From IMG/VR virus record IMGVR_UViG_3300044646_001030, positions 1 to 48,301 of that record: DNA of 48,301 nucleotides. One strand, given 5' to 3'. The DNA comes from a virus. Below, in pieces: positions 1-7,945 of this stretch. Each line of letters starts with the position of its first letter. The first letter of the stretch is position 1. The position numbers and the translations under genes are program-made. The notes under the pieces are model-generated. The model did not search any database and was not told the origin of the DNA. It saw only the letters and a list, made by a program, of their open reading frames with translations.

Positions 1-2
1 AA

Positions 3-980
3 ATTGGATATATCGGACATATCCCAGCAAAGACCATGCGTGTGCGTCGCTTGCGTGACGGCTTTATTCAACTGCTTTATGGAAAGGCTGTATTCTTCCG
101 TAACTTCGGAGATCAAGAAACAGAGAATCCAATTGATGGCGGACTAGAGCGTCCAAATGAAATTATTCACCTAAAGAAATATACACCAACAAATAACTAT
201 TATGGCATTCCAGATATCGTAGCATCTTCAAATGCTATGGCTGGAAACGAGTTTGCTGGCAAGTACAACCTAGACTACTTTGAAAACAAGGCGGTTCCAA
301 GATACATTATCACAGTAAAGGGCGCTAAGCTATCTACAGAGTCTGAGCGTAAGTTGCTAGAATTCTTCCAGGTAGGACTAAGAGGAAAAAACCATAGATC
401 TCTATATATTCCGCTTCCACCAGATTCACCAGATGCCAAGGTTGAATTTAAGATGGAGCCAATTGAGGCAGGAACTCAAGAGTCTTCATTTAATGTGTAT
501 CGTAAATCTAACAGAGACGAAATTCTATTATCTCACCGTGTGCCAATTAATAAAATTGGAACTCCAGAAGGAGTTAATTTAGCGGTAGCAAGAGATGCCG
601 ATAAGACATTTAGAGAGCAAGTTTGTCGTCCAGCTCAAATGAATTTGGAAAAGAAATTAAATAAAATAATTGAGGAAATGACAGATGCTCTATTACTTAA
701 ATTTAATGAGCTCACATTGACCGATGAGGATACCCAATCTAAGATAGACGAGAGATATTTAAGAATGCAGGTAATTACTCCAAATGAAGTTAGAATTAGA
801 ATGGGCATGGTTCCGCTTGACGGCGGGGATAAAGTGGTCGAATTAAAGCCACAACAACAGGCTGAAGCAAGGGCACAGGCAGGAAAGACTAGAACTAGAG
901 ATTCCGAAAGATCAGCAAATTCACCCGATATGTCGGGGGAAGGCCGAAATGCTCAGGGAGATGGAAGACAAGTCGACTAA
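3..980 (+). CDS. Phage portal protein, 5' end missing
   Basis: The reading frame is already open at the left edge, so the N-terminal part of the gene lies outside the window; the ATG at 36 is internal. The visible 325 or so residues resemble the PBSX/HK97-type portal family: a NNYYGIPDI segment, then KAVPRYIITVKG, and a long helical C-terminal half. The portal forms the dodecameric channel at the capsid vertex through which DNA is packaged by terminase. The last 40 residues are rich in charged and polar residues and look disordered. It is followed by protease and capsid genes, the normal siphovirus order. The family call is confident; the true length cannot be known here. Confidence 0.85.
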   Translation: MGYIGHIPAKTMRVRRLRDGFIQLLYGKAVFFRNFGDQETENPIDGGLERPNEIIHLKKYTPTNNYYGIPDIVASSNAMAGNEFAGKYNLDYFENKAVPRYIITVKGAKLSTESERKLLEFFQVGLRGKNHRSLYIPLPPDSPDAKVEFKMEPIEAGTQESSFNVYRKSNRDEILLSHRVPINKIGTPEGVNLAVARDADKTFREQVCRPAQMNLEKKLNKIIEEMTDALLLKFNELTLTDEDTQSKIDERYLRMQVITPNEVRIRMGMVPLDGGDKVVELKPQQQAEARAQAGKTRTRDSERSANSPDMSGEGRNAQGDGRQVD

Positions 981-997
981 CCCTGCTCAACCAGTAT

Positions 998-1026
998 TTG
1001 CCTTTTTATGTATAGATAAATATAAT
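998..1026 (+). promoter_or_regulatory. Sigma-A-type promoter, predicted leaderless start for the protease gene
   Basis: TTGCCT at 998-1003 and TATAAT at 1021-1026 are separated by 17 bases. The ATG at 1034 follows the -10 box by only 7 bases and has no Shine-Dalgarno, so the transcript should begin at or very near the start codon. The same TTTGCCTTTTTA stretch recurs at the promoter proposed before the tail-tube gene (6656-6667). Confidence 0.65.
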
Positions 1027-1033
1027 TAAGCAT

Positions 1034-2356
1034 ATGAATATTGAGAAATCTCTTTGGTCTTCTAATGGCGACGACATTACACTGTCGATCCCATTCACCA
1101 AAGTTAATCGTGAAAAAAGAACAGTTTCGGGATTTGCAACATTAGACAATGTTGACCAAACTGGAGATGTTGTTACGGCTGAAGCAAGCTTGAAAGCATT
1201 TGAAAATTTCCGTGGAAATCTTCGTGAGATGCATCAACCAGTTGCAGTAGGCAAAGTTGTTTCTTTTAAACCAGAGACATATTATGATTCAGCAACAAAA
1301 GAATTTTTTAACGGAGTTTATGTAGACGCTTATATTTCAAAGGGCGCACAGGATACTTGGGAGAAAGTTTTAGACGGAACTCTTCAAGGATTCTCAATAG
1401 GCGGAAAAATTATTGATTCAGAAAACGAAGTCAATAAGGCAACAGGTAAGAGTGTAAGATTTATTAAAGATTATTCATTGATGGAACTTTCCATTGTTGA
1501 CTCACCAGCAAACGAGCTCTGCAATATTTTGTCTATTTCAAAAAGAAATGGTCAGCTAGTATTTAAAGGAATGGCAGCAGAGATCGCAACTGAAAATATT
1601 TTTTATTGTGCAGACAGTGATTCAGTATTTATGTCAACAGATTCATCATACGACTCCCCAGTTACAGGAAAGCCTGCAACACTAATTGGATGGGTAGAGT
1701 CAAACGATGTTAACAAAGCAAAAGAAATAGATAAGATTCTTGATTTACATAAAAAATCAAGATTGTCCATGCCTGAAACACAAATTGCAAAACAGGCAGA
1801 CATAGAAGGAGGTAAAGAAGTGTCAGATAATACAGAAAACGTAGTTGCAGATGCAGTAGCAGAAGCAGCCGTAGAAGACACAGCAGCAGTTGCTCCCGTA
1901 GAGGAAGCACCAGCTGTTGAAGAAGCTCCTGCAGATGCAGTAGCAGACGCTTCTGCCGAAGTTCTAGAAAAAGCAGCCGACGTATCAGAAGTTATGGTTG
2001 ATGAACCTGATTTTGCAAAGATGCTAGTCGATCTTAAGGGCTTTTTCTCAGACACACTAAATAAGGCTTCAGAAGCTAATGCCGCACAAGTTACAGCTAT
2101 TAAAGATACAGTTGAGACTTTCAGCAAGAGCGTAGATGTTCGAATTTCAGAATTGGCAGAGCAACACTCAGCACTTTCAAGTGCTGTACAAGACATCAAG
2201 AACACGATTGATGGTGTAGAAAAGCGTGTCGACGCAGTAGAATCAGAGACTGCAATTAAGAAGTCCTCAGACCTTGGCGGGTCTCAGGAAGTAACAATCA
2301 AGAAATCAAAGTGGAACGGTTCTTTCCTCGGTTCCGTAAACGAAATTTTTAACTAA
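1034..2356 (+). CDS. XkdF-like prohead protease with C-terminal scaffold region
   Basis: The 440-residue protein has an N-terminal serine-protease-like domain of the XkdF/Peptidase S78_2 type at about residues 15-175: SGFATLDN, a histidine in REMHQP (His67), a serine in LQGFSIGG (Ser121) and the closing ELSIVDSPAN segment (151-160). The His and Ser are the expected catalytic residues of this family. Residues 263-315 are an Ala/Glu/Val-rich low-complexity stretch, and residues 320-405 are predicted coiled coil, as in head scaffolds. The protease would mature the capsid after assembly. An internal start with a strong ribosome site separates the two parts (see nested CDS). Expression is probably leaderless from the promoter just upstream. 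Confidence 0.85.
   Translation: MNIEKSLWSSNGDDITLSIPFTKVNREKRTVSGFATLDNVDQTGDVVTAEASLKAFENFRGNLREMHQPVAVGKVVSFKPETYYDSATKEFFNGVYVDAYISKGAQDTWEKVLDGTLQGFSIGGKIIDSENEVNKATGKSVRFIKDYSLMELSIVDSPANELCNILSISKRNGQLVFKGMAAEIATENIFYCADSDSVFMSTDSSYDSPVTGKPATLIGWVESNDVNKAKEIDKILDLHKKSRLSMPETQIAKQADIEGGKEVSDNTENVVADAVAEAAVEDTAAVAPVEEAPAVEEAPADAVADASAEVLEKAADVSEVMVDEPDFAKMLVDLKGFFSDTLNKASEANAAQVTAIKDTVETFSKSVDVRISELAEQHSALSSAVQDIKNTIDGVEKRVDAVESETAIKKSSDLGGSQEVTIKKSKWNGSFLGSVNEIFN
1820..2356 (+). CDS. Nested in-frame scaffolding protein (internal GTG start)
   Basis: Inside the protease gene and in the same frame, AGAAGGAGGT at 1804-1813 is a near-perfect Shine-Dalgarno placed 7 bases before a GTG at 1820 (codon 263). 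Initiation there gives a 178-residue acidic, Ala/Glu-rich, coiled-coil protein containing exactly the part that lies after the protease domain. This is the arrangement known from lambda C/Nu3, where the scaffold is the C-terminal part of the protease gene made from its own start. That the internal start is used is an inference from the ribosome site; the alternative is that the SD match arises by chance from Glu-Gly-Gly codons. Confidence 0.65.
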   Translation: MSDNTENVVADAVAEAAVEDTAAVAPVEEAPAVEEAPADAVADASAEVLEKAADVSEVMVDEPDFAKMLVDLKGFFSDTLNKASEANAAQVTAIKDTVETFSKSVDVRISELAEQHSALSSAVQDIKNTIDGVEKRVDAVESETAIKKSSDLGGSQEVTIKKSKWNGSFLGSVNEIFN

Positions 2357-2377
2357 AAAAAGGTAGGTGAAATATAA

Positions 2378-3436
2378 ATGAGCAATGAAACATTAGAAAA
2401 AGCAATTGCAGCAGGTACAACTGCTACAGGTACTTTTGCTTCCACTACAGGTGGAACAGGTACACACCGTGCTTCCGAAAACGGAAACGGCGGTTTGCTT
2501 AACGCAGAACAATCAGCTCGCTTTCTAGACTACATGTTCGACGCAACCGTAATTGGTAAGGTCGCCCGTACAGTCCGCATGAGAGCAGATACAACAGAGA
2601 TTGATCGTATGTCAGTCGGCGAGAAGCTTATGAAGCTCGCAACTGAAGGAGATGACACCGCAGCAAACGCAGCAGTGACTTTCTCAAAGATCTCTCTTAC
2701 AACTAAGAAGCTTCGTCTAGATTGGGAGCTTTCAACTGAGTCTCTAGAAGACAATATTGAAGGTGCTGATCTTGAAGATCATATTGCCAGACTTATGGCA
2801 ACACAAGCAGGTAATGATATTGAGGATGTAGTTCTTAACGGAAATACAGCTCTTTCATCAGATAACTTGTACAAGGCATTTGACGGTGTAGTAAAGAAGG
2901 CTAAGACTTCAGGTCGTGTAGTTGATGCAGCAGGAGCTAATATCTCCCGTGCAGTATTCAACTCAGCACTTAAGGCTTTGCCACGTAAGTACAAGCAACG
3001 TCGTTCTGACCTTAGATTCCTTTCAGGTTCAAACCTGATTCAGGATTATCTATACACAGCATCACTACTAGGTGCAGATGGATCAGCTAACCCACAAGAT
3101 ATCGCTTCAAGCGTAATCCGTGGACAAGGCGTACAGCCTCTAGGCGGTCCAGCAGGATATGTGGCACCATTCGCATTTGGTATTCCAATTGTTGAAGTTC
3201 CACTACTTCCAGAAGCACAGACTGGTGATCACTCAGGAGCATCAGGTTCACACGGTGACGTCCACTTGACATTCCCAAATAACGTAGTTATTGGTATCAA
3301 GCGTGACGTAACAGTTTACCGCTTCTTCTGGCCACGTAAGGACTCAATCGAGTACACAATGTTTACTCGTGTTGGCGTTCAAATCGAACAAGCAGACGCT
3401 TGGGTCGTTGTAAAGAACGTTAAGGTCGCTTCCTAA
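2378..3436 (+). CDS. Major capsid protein (HK97 fold)
   Basis: The 352-residue protein sits directly behind protease/scaffold and before a strong terminator, as expected for the main coat protein. It has a flexible Thr/Gly-rich N-terminus (residues 10-40), then LLNAEQSARFLDYMFDATVI, the segment TTKKLRLDWELSTESLEDN (about residues 108-126), IEDVVLNGN and a C-terminal AFGIPIVEVP and VIGIKRDVTVYRF, all typical of HK97-fold capsid proteins. A weak AGGTAGGTG ribosome site precedes ATG 2378. Codon choice here is richer in C-ending codons than in neighbouring genes, consistent with high expression. The call rests on sequence pattern and position. Confidence 0.9.
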   Translation: MSNETLEKAIAAGTTATGTFASTTGGTGTHRASENGNGGLLNAEQSARFLDYMFDATVIGKVARTVRMRADTTEIDRMSVGEKLMKLATEGDDTAANAAVTFSKISLTTKKLRLDWELSTESLEDNIEGADLEDHIARLMATQAGNDIEDVVLNGNTALSSDNLYKAFDGVVKKAKTSGRVVDAAGANISRAVFNSALKALPRKYKQRRSDLRFLSGSNLIQDYLYTASLLGADGSANPQDIASSVIRGQGVQPLGGPAGYVAPFAFGIPIVEVPLLPEAQTGDHSGASGSHGDVHLTFPNNVVIGIKRDVTVYRFFWPRKDSIEYTMFTRVGVQIEQADAWVVVKNVKVAS

Positions 3437-3460
3437 TTATTAGGATTTAGATCCCATTGA

Positions 3461-3494
3461 AGGCCCCCTAAATTAATTTTTGGGGGGCTTTTCA
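3461..3494 (+). terminator. Intrinsic terminator after the capsid gene
   Basis: GCCCCCTAAA (3463-3472) pairs with TTTGGGGGGC (3479-3488, one T-G wobble) around a six-base loop and is followed by TTTTCATTTT. It lies 24 bases after the capsid stop codon and should end transcripts of the head operon. Confidence 0.85.
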
Positions 3495-3517
3495 TTTTAA
3501 TTTAGTAATGCTATAAT
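3489..3517 (+). promoter_or_regulatory. Extended -10 promoter for the connector/neck operon
   Basis: TGCTATAAT at 3509-3517 is an extended -10 box. A weak -35 match (TTTTCA, 3489-3494) lies 17 bases before it, inside the terminator's T-rich tail. A GAGGAGA ribosome site and the GTG at 3545 follow, so this transcript has a short leader. Confidence 0.65.
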
Positions 3518-3544
3518 TGATTTGAGTAGAATGAGGAGATTATC

Positions 3545-3946
3545 GTGTCATTTGAGACATTAAAGATATCTGAACTAAAGAAAATTGCAGAAGATTTTGC
3601 AGTTGAAACACAGGGCTTAAAGAATAAGGCCGACATAATCGCAGCTCTTGCAGAAGAGGGCGTAACCTGGTCTGTATATAGCAAGACCATTAAGCAAATC
3701 GAAGAGGAATTAGAAAATATGGATACAGAGGTACTACCTAAGTTTGATCCAAAAGCGGAACAACCAGAAAATACAGTATTGGTCAGAATGACCAGAGATA
3801 ATTTTAGATATGATATTATGGGAGTTACTTTTACGAAAGAGCACCCATTTGTAGCAATGAGCAGAGATGACGCTCAAGAAATTTTTGACAAGGAGGAGGG
3901 TTTTAGATTAGCAACTCCAAAGGAAGTCCAGGAGTATTACAACTAA
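3545..3946 (+). CDS. Small phage protein with SAP/HeH-like N-terminus
   Basis: A 133-residue protein starting at GTG with GAGGAGA 5 bases or so upstream. Residues 1-40 (LKISELKKIAEDFAVET...NKADIIAAL) match the helix-extension-helix pattern of SAP or HeH/LEM-like domains, which bind nucleic acid or act as small assembly modules; similar short domains are common in proteins encoded right after phage capsid genes. The rest (residues 60-133) has a beta-rich region (NTVLVRMTRDNFRYDIMGVTF) of unknown role. The position between capsid and connector suggests a head-associated or head-completion protein; that role is inferred from context. Confidence 0.6.
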   Translation: MSFETLKISELKKIAEDFAVETQGLKNKADIIAALAEEGVTWSVYSKTIKQIEEELENMDTEVLPKFDPKAEQPENTVLVRMTRDNFRYDIMGVTFTKEHPFVAMSRDDAQEIFDKEEGFRLATPKEVQEYYN

Positions 3947-3960
3947 TCTAAGCCTATAAA

Positions 3961-4944
3961 ATGGCAGAGGTATATGTAAACAGTCAGTCGCCAATAAAGC
4001 ATCAAGTTTTTTGGAACGGTGATGTATCTAATGCAGACGCCCTTCCAGTTGTAAAACTGTTTGATGTTACAAAAGATCCAGCAATAAGTCCAGGAATAAA
4101 TCCAGCTCAAGTAATAGCAACTCTTACTTCACAGCTTGATGAGTTGAATCCTGGCTCTTATGTGGTAAATATTCCTTATGTCCATACGCAAAGAAATAAA
4201 ACTTTAAGGCTTCAATGGGAGTATCAGGTTCAAAGCACAAACGTTGCTAAGTCTGATGAGGTTTTTGTAGTAACACCATATGTTGATTTCAACCATGCTC
4301 AAGATCTAGGGTTTAGTACAGATTCTTCTGATCCAAACTATAGATCATATAAAGAACTGCAGGCAGCTGAAAAGTATGCTCGCAAACAGATAGAGCAGCA
4401 CACGGGACAAAGTTTTTATTTGTATGATGATCTTTATGTTGTTTATGGATATGATTCAGACATTCTCCCACTACCAGCAAAGATTACTACAATACATAAA
4501 CTGTATGCTAGGGACATCTTACTGTTAGACACAATTAATCAAATAGATAATTGGAACTATCCAGTAGAAATATCTGAAACAGGATACGGAATTAAAATTA
4601 ATCGTGCAGGAATGTTGGACAATACAGTATATACCGCTAACGGCATGGTTCCTCCAACAATTCATGATTATGATGGCGGTATATTTAAATCTGGAGTTCC
4701 TTATAAGGTTCAAGGGCGATTTGGATGGGACAAGGTTCCAGACGATGTAGAGCTGGCAGCAATTGAATTAATGAAAGACTACTTTAATAAGGACACTGTA
4801 TGGAGAAATAAGTATATAAAGAAGATATCCACATTTGACTGGGATTTTGAATATACTGGAGAAGCACATACTGGCACAGGAAATGCTTATGCGGATAAGC
4901 TATTAGCTGACTATGTTCTTACAACAAAGGTAGAGATTATCTAA
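3961..4944 (+). CDS. Head-tail connector (adaptor) protein
   Basis: A 327-residue protein. The first 105 residues look like an Ig-like beta domain. The second part holds the features of gp6/gp15-type adaptors: a helix rich in Ala/Lys/Gln (YKELQAAEKYARKQIEQHTG, residues 136-155), then beta strands, and a C-terminal VPDDVELAAIELMKDYF helix. Such adaptors form the ring under the portal. No convincing Shine-Dalgarno precedes ATG 3961; TATAAA lies immediately before it. The stop overlaps the next start (TAATG). The fused N-terminal Ig-like domain is additional to the usual adaptor, which is shorter. Confidence 0.7.
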   Translation: MAEVYVNSQSPIKHQVFWNGDVSNADALPVVKLFDVTKDPAISPGINPAQVIATLTSQLDELNPGSYVVNIPYVHTQRNKTLRLQWEYQVQSTNVAKSDEVFVVTPYVDFNHAQDLGFSTDSSDPNYRSYKELQAAEKYARKQIEQHTGQSFYLYDDLYVVYGYDSDILPLPAKITTIHKLYARDILLLDTINQIDNWNYPVEISETGYGIKINRAGMLDNTVYTANGMVPPTIHDYDGGIFKSGVPYKVQGRFGWDKVPDDVELAAIELMKDYFNKDTVWRNKYIKKISTFDWDFEYTGEAHTGTGNAYADKLLADYVLTTKVEII

Positions 4945-5372
4945 TGAACGACTTGATAGACTCAGTGCTATCTATGTATCTAGATGTTTATAAGCAAAAC
5001 GAAACTCAAGATGCAGACACTGGTGCTATTGTTCGTGAGTGGTCTTACTATAAAACTGTAGCCTGTCATGCAAAGGGTGTTATTAGCAACTCTGCGACAA
5101 CCAGATCTAGCGATAAGCAGATCTTTTCAAACAAGTATTTAAATGATCAAATCATTCAAGTTAGAACATCTGAAAGACTAACCCCCCGAGAAAAGGTCAC
5201 TAACATTAGAGACAATGAGGGAAATGTTATCTGGCATGAAATAAATTTTCCTAACGAAACTCCAACCGTATTTGAGGTAATGGGAACTACCCCAGTCACA
5301 GACCCATTTGGTCGTGTGATAGCATATAACTCATCTATGAAGAGATCGGAGAACCAGCAAATTGGACAATAG
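4944..5372 (+). CDS. Probable head-tail stopper (head closure protein)
   Basis: This 142-residue protein is translationally coupled to the connector (TAATG). It has the length and position of siphovirus head closure proteins and a compatible pattern: an N-terminal helix, a beta-rich middle (KTVACHAKGVISN, IIQVRTSERLTPREKVTNI) and a C-terminal strand pair around PTVFEVMGTTPVTDPFGRVI. Stoppers seal the filled head before tail joining. The assignment depends mainly on gene order (connector, stopper, neck protein, tail terminator, tail tube). Confidence 0.6.
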   Translation: MNDLIDSVLSMYLDVYKQNETQDADTGAIVREWSYYKTVACHAKGVISNSATTRSSDKQIFSNKYLNDQIIQVRTSERLTPREKVTNIRDNEGNVIWHEINFPNETPTVFEVMGTTPVTDPFGRVIAYNSSMKRSENQQIGQ

Positions 5373-6144
5373 TAATCTTCTAGTTCAGGCTTCTAGCGGT
5401 CTTGAGAGACTTATGTATGAAAACCGTAAAGGGGTATTAAAGGATAGTACAGTGGCACAAGTATCGGCATATGTATATTACAGCGCTTCTGTCATATCAA
5501 AACTTACTACCAATAAACAATTTAAGCATGCATTTACTACGGTTATATTTGAACAGATAGATAAAGATTTTGGTGAGTATATAGATGCCCTTGCTAGAAC
5601 AAGACCTAAATCACTGCATCATGTGTATGAATGGAATAAGGCTGGAAACAAGTCTTCAAGGTTGTTTAAGCTAAATAAGATATCTGAAAACGGATTATCT
5701 TTTAGAGTAAATTATGAATTTAAGCCATCTAGATCTTTAGTTCCATCTGAAACAAGCCGACGCAGACACATGTTTATAAATAAGGCAGAGGTAATGGAAA
5801 AAGGACTTCCTCTAACCATAAGACCAAAGAATGCAGAAAGACTAGTGTTTGAATATAATGGAGAGACCGTCTTTATGCCAAAAGGAGCTTCAGTTACAGT
5901 AAGACGTCCTGGAGGATCAGCCGCAACAAATCAATTTAATCTAGCTCACTCTAGATTCTTTAGTGGTCAACTAGTCAACTCTTCAATTAGAAAATCTGGT
6001 TTTCAGAGACTATTTAATTCGAGTATGACTAAGGCACTAAGTGTTCCTTCAAATATAAAGAAAGTTCAATATAGCTTTACTGCTAATACTATTAGGTCGC
6101 AGGCGGATTCAGAATTATCACTGGCATTTGGAGGTGCACTATGA
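5362..6144 (+). CDS. Neck or tail-completion protein, HK97-gp10-like position
   Basis: A 260-residue protein that starts at TTG 5362, 11 bases before the end of the stopper gene, with GGAG at 5348-5351. It occupies the slot of the HK97 gp10-like tail-completion protein between stopper and tail terminator. The sequence is basic, with a helical N-terminal half containing RTRPKSLHHVYEWNKAG (residues 80-96), a segment reminiscent of minor neck proteins that pass near DNA. It is longer than the usual 110-150 residue gp10 family member. Function is inferred from order; I see no diagnostic motif. Confidence 0.5.
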   Translation: MDNSNLLVQASSGLERLMYENRKGVLKDSTVAQVSAYVYYSASVISKLTTNKQFKHAFTTVIFEQIDKDFGEYIDALARTRPKSLHHVYEWNKAGNKSSRLFKLNKISENGLSFRVNYEFKPSRSLVPSETSRRRHMFINKAEVMEKGLPLTIRPKNAERLVFEYNGETVFMPKGASVTVRRPGGSAATNQFNLAHSRFFSGQLVNSSIRKSGFQRLFNSSMTKALSVPSNIKKVQYSFTANTIRSQADSELSLAFGGAL

Positions 6145-6653
6145 CAGCAAACTATAAATTAGATGCAATGCTGGAGCTCAGAAAGTACCTTTGGAAGCAA
6201 CTATATACTAGAAACATATTTGATGAAAACGATTACTGGAGCGATAATCTAAATGAGAATATTGTCCCTATCATTCCAGTCCAGCAGTCAGCCGAAATGA
6301 ATCAATTCTTGAGCGGGAAAAAGCATATTGTTTATGACAAGATTGGCATGTCCTATGAGGATAACTGGCTTATCTGTTGTGAGCAAATATTGTTTACCCT
6401 TTACTCAACCGATATATCAGAGATTAATGAAATTAGAAACTATATGACTGACGAGTTTAGAAGGATGGACGAGTCGGCAAGAGATATTAATAAATGGAAC
6501 GATCTGTCGGATAAATTTAAATTCCATAGCGTATGGGTGGCTGATATATCCCCAACAGCCCCCTCAGAAGAGCTTCAAGGCTTTTTCTCGGCAGAGGTCA
6601 TATTAGAGATAAAATATTCTAGAATAACAAATGGCCAGGGCAGGTTCCTCTAG
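6141..6653 (+). CDS. Probable tail terminator protein
   Basis: A 170-residue protein beginning in an ATGA overlap with the gene before it. Size, mixed alpha/beta pattern and position directly before the tail tube fit the lambda gpU-like tail terminators that stop tube growth and provide the joining surface for the head. Key segments are NENIVPIIPVQQSAEMNQFL and the C-terminal FFSAEVILEIKYSR strand. No catalytic residues are expected. The call is based on context and fold-like pattern only. Confidence 0.6.
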   Translation: MTANYKLDAMLELRKYLWKQLYTRNIFDENDYWSDNLNENIVPIIPVQQSAEMNQFLSGKKHIVYDKIGMSYEDNWLICCEQILFTLYSTDISEINEIRNYMTDEFRRMDESARDINKWNDLSDKFKFHSVWVADISPTAPSEELQGFFSAEVILEIKYSRITNGQGRFL

Positions 6654-6656
6654 GGT

Positions 6657-6685
6657 TTGCCTTTTTACCCGAAATACAATAAACT
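6657..6685 (+). promoter_or_regulatory. Possible promoter before the tail-tube gene
   Basis: TTGCCT at 6657-6662 and TAAACT at 6680-6685 have a 17-base spacer. The -35 region shares the 12-mer TTTGCCTTTTTA with the promoter at 998-1026. The -10 matches only the loose TANNNT form. A leader of about 85 AT-rich bases with an AGGAGGTG ribosome site (6761-6768) follows. Confidence 0.4.
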
Positions 6686-6778
6686 TATACCAAGAGGAAA
6701 GGCCTAGCCAGCCAAGATTTTAAGATTTAAAATTTAACAACTTAATATTTTAAGAATTCCAGGAGGTGGAAACACAAT

Positions 6779-7507
6779 ATGGCACAAAACGCAGGTAATG
6801 CTAAAAACATTCTCGTAGGTGCATCTCCGTTGTTTATTTCAAACATTGATTCAACAACATCAGGATACGCTACATACGAAAACTCAGAACCAGGTACAAC
6901 CAACGCATCAGCATTTGCAACAGGCGTATCTTACACAGATACTCTTAACGCAAAGGATACTGGTACTTTCTATTACAGAAACGTAGGTTTTACAAACAAC
7001 GGTTTGCAGATTACATACAATCCAACATTCGATTCAGTAACTGTTGACCAGTTGCTTGATACAGCTAAGCTGTTCAAGTCAGCGATGGAGGTTATGATCG
7101 CAACTGAAATGTCAGAAGGTACACTAGAAAACGTTCTAGTTATTTTCGGTCAGCCAGACGATCCAACTAACAACACATCAATTTCACAAAATAACACAAT
7201 TATTAAAACAGGTACACCAGGAACAACCAACGAGAGAAATACTCTTGGTTTGGCTGCTGGTGCTCTTGGTATCGCTCCAACAGAGCGTCAACTAATTGCA
7301 GTTGGACAAGCTCCAACTACATCAGGATCTAACACAGAGCGTGTATACTATGCACGTCGTGTTTTGTCAGTACAGCAATCAGCTTTCACATTGGCAAGAT
7401 CAGCCCCAACTACATTCCCAGTAACATTCCGTCTTCTTCCAACCGCTATGAGCGGCTACGAAGGACAAGAGTACGGTAAGATTATTGACCGTGTATTGGC
7501 AGTATAA
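6779..7507 (+). CDS. Major tail (tube) protein
   Basis: A 242-residue protein with one of the strongest ribosome sites in the window (CCAGGAGGTGG, 6759-6769) and a dedicated terminator, both signs of very high expression. It lies between tail terminator and tail assembly chaperones, the fixed position of the tube protein. The N-terminal half has GVSYTDTLNAKDTGTFYYRNVGFTN and ITYNPTFDSVTVDQ, compatible with the tube beta-sandwich; the C-terminal RVYYARRVLSVQQSAFTLARSAPT and TFRLLPT fit the closing strands. It polymerises around the tape measure to form the non-contractile tail. Confidence 0.85.
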   Translation: MAQNAGNAKNILVGASPLFISNIDSTTSGYATYENSEPGTTNASAFATGVSYTDTLNAKDTGTFYYRNVGFTNNGLQITYNPTFDSVTVDQLLDTAKLFKSAMEVMIATEMSEGTLENVLVIFGQPDDPTNNTSISQNNTIIKTGTPGTTNERNTLGLAAGALGIAPTERQLIAVGQAPTTSGSNTERVYYARRVLSVQQSAFTLARSAPTTFPVTFRLLPTAMSGYEGQEYGKIIDRVLAV

Positions 7508-7524
7508 TTAAGTAATTAATTATG

Positions 7525-7553
7525 GAGGCCCCCAAGAAATTGGGGGCTTTCTG
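7525..7553 (+). terminator. Intrinsic terminator after the tail-tube gene
   Basis: GCCCCCAA (7528-7535) pairs perfectly with TTGGGGGC (7540-7547) around a GAAA tetraloop, followed by TTTCT. It resembles the terminator behind the capsid gene in sequence as well as in position relative to an abundant structural gene. Confidence 0.85.
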
Positions 7554-7554
7554 C

Positions 7555-7583
7555 TTGTATTAGGAGATTCTATTTAGTATAAT
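7555..7583 (+). promoter_or_regulatory. Sigma-A-type promoter for the chaperone and tape measure operon
   Basis: TTGTAT (7555-7560), a 17-base spacer and TATAAT (7578-7583). The box CCTAGGAGGATT, a strong ribosome site, follows before the TTG start at 7613. Confidence 0.65.
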
Positions 7584-7612
7584 GATTATGACTAGATCCT
7601 AGGAGGATTAAA

Positions 7613-7945
7613 TTGGCAACAACAGTATATGACGTAGAAGAAATACAGCTACAAAATGGGCAAACAGCAAAGCTCAAACCGCTATCTATTAAAGAACTTC
7701 GTAAGTTCATGACAGCAATCCAAAAAACAGGTGCATCACAGAATGAAGATGAGACACTTACTATCCTTATTGACGCTTGTGCAATTGCACTAGAAAAGCA
7801 ACTACCAGAATTGGTAGCGGATAGAGATGCCTTTGAAGACGCTCTAGATGTTCCAACAATGAATCGCATTCTTGAAGTTTGCGGAGGAATTAAACTTGAC
7901 GACCCAAACCTACTAGCGGCAGCGGTTCTGGCTGGTCAGAACTAG
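7613..7945 (+). CDS. Tail assembly chaperone, short (G-like) product
   Basis: A 110-residue protein starting at TTG 7613 with AGGAGGA 7 bases upstream. Residues include QNGQTAKLKPLSIKELRKFM and EVCGGIKLDDPNLLAAA, the pattern of gpG/gp13-type chaperones that coat the tape measure before tube assembly. The gene ends at TAG 7943-7945, but a slippery heptamer 37 bases earlier allows a longer fusion product. Position directly before the tape measure is diagnostic. Confidence 0.8.
   Translation: MATTVYDVEEIQLQNGQTAKLKPLSIKELRKFMTAIQKTGASQNEDETLTILIDACAIALEKQLPELVADRDAFEDALDVPTMNRILEVCGGIKLDDPNLLAAAVLAGQN

Noticed and set aside
1603-2205. Long open frame on the - strand opposite the protease/scaffold
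   Set aside because: It is the mirror of an Ala/Val/Glu-rich repeat region, giving a Ser/Ala-rich product; no ribosome site and all neighbours run the other way.
6620-6670. Terminator after the tail terminator gene
   Set aside because: GGCA/TGCC gives only a four-base stem before TTTTT, too weak to support.
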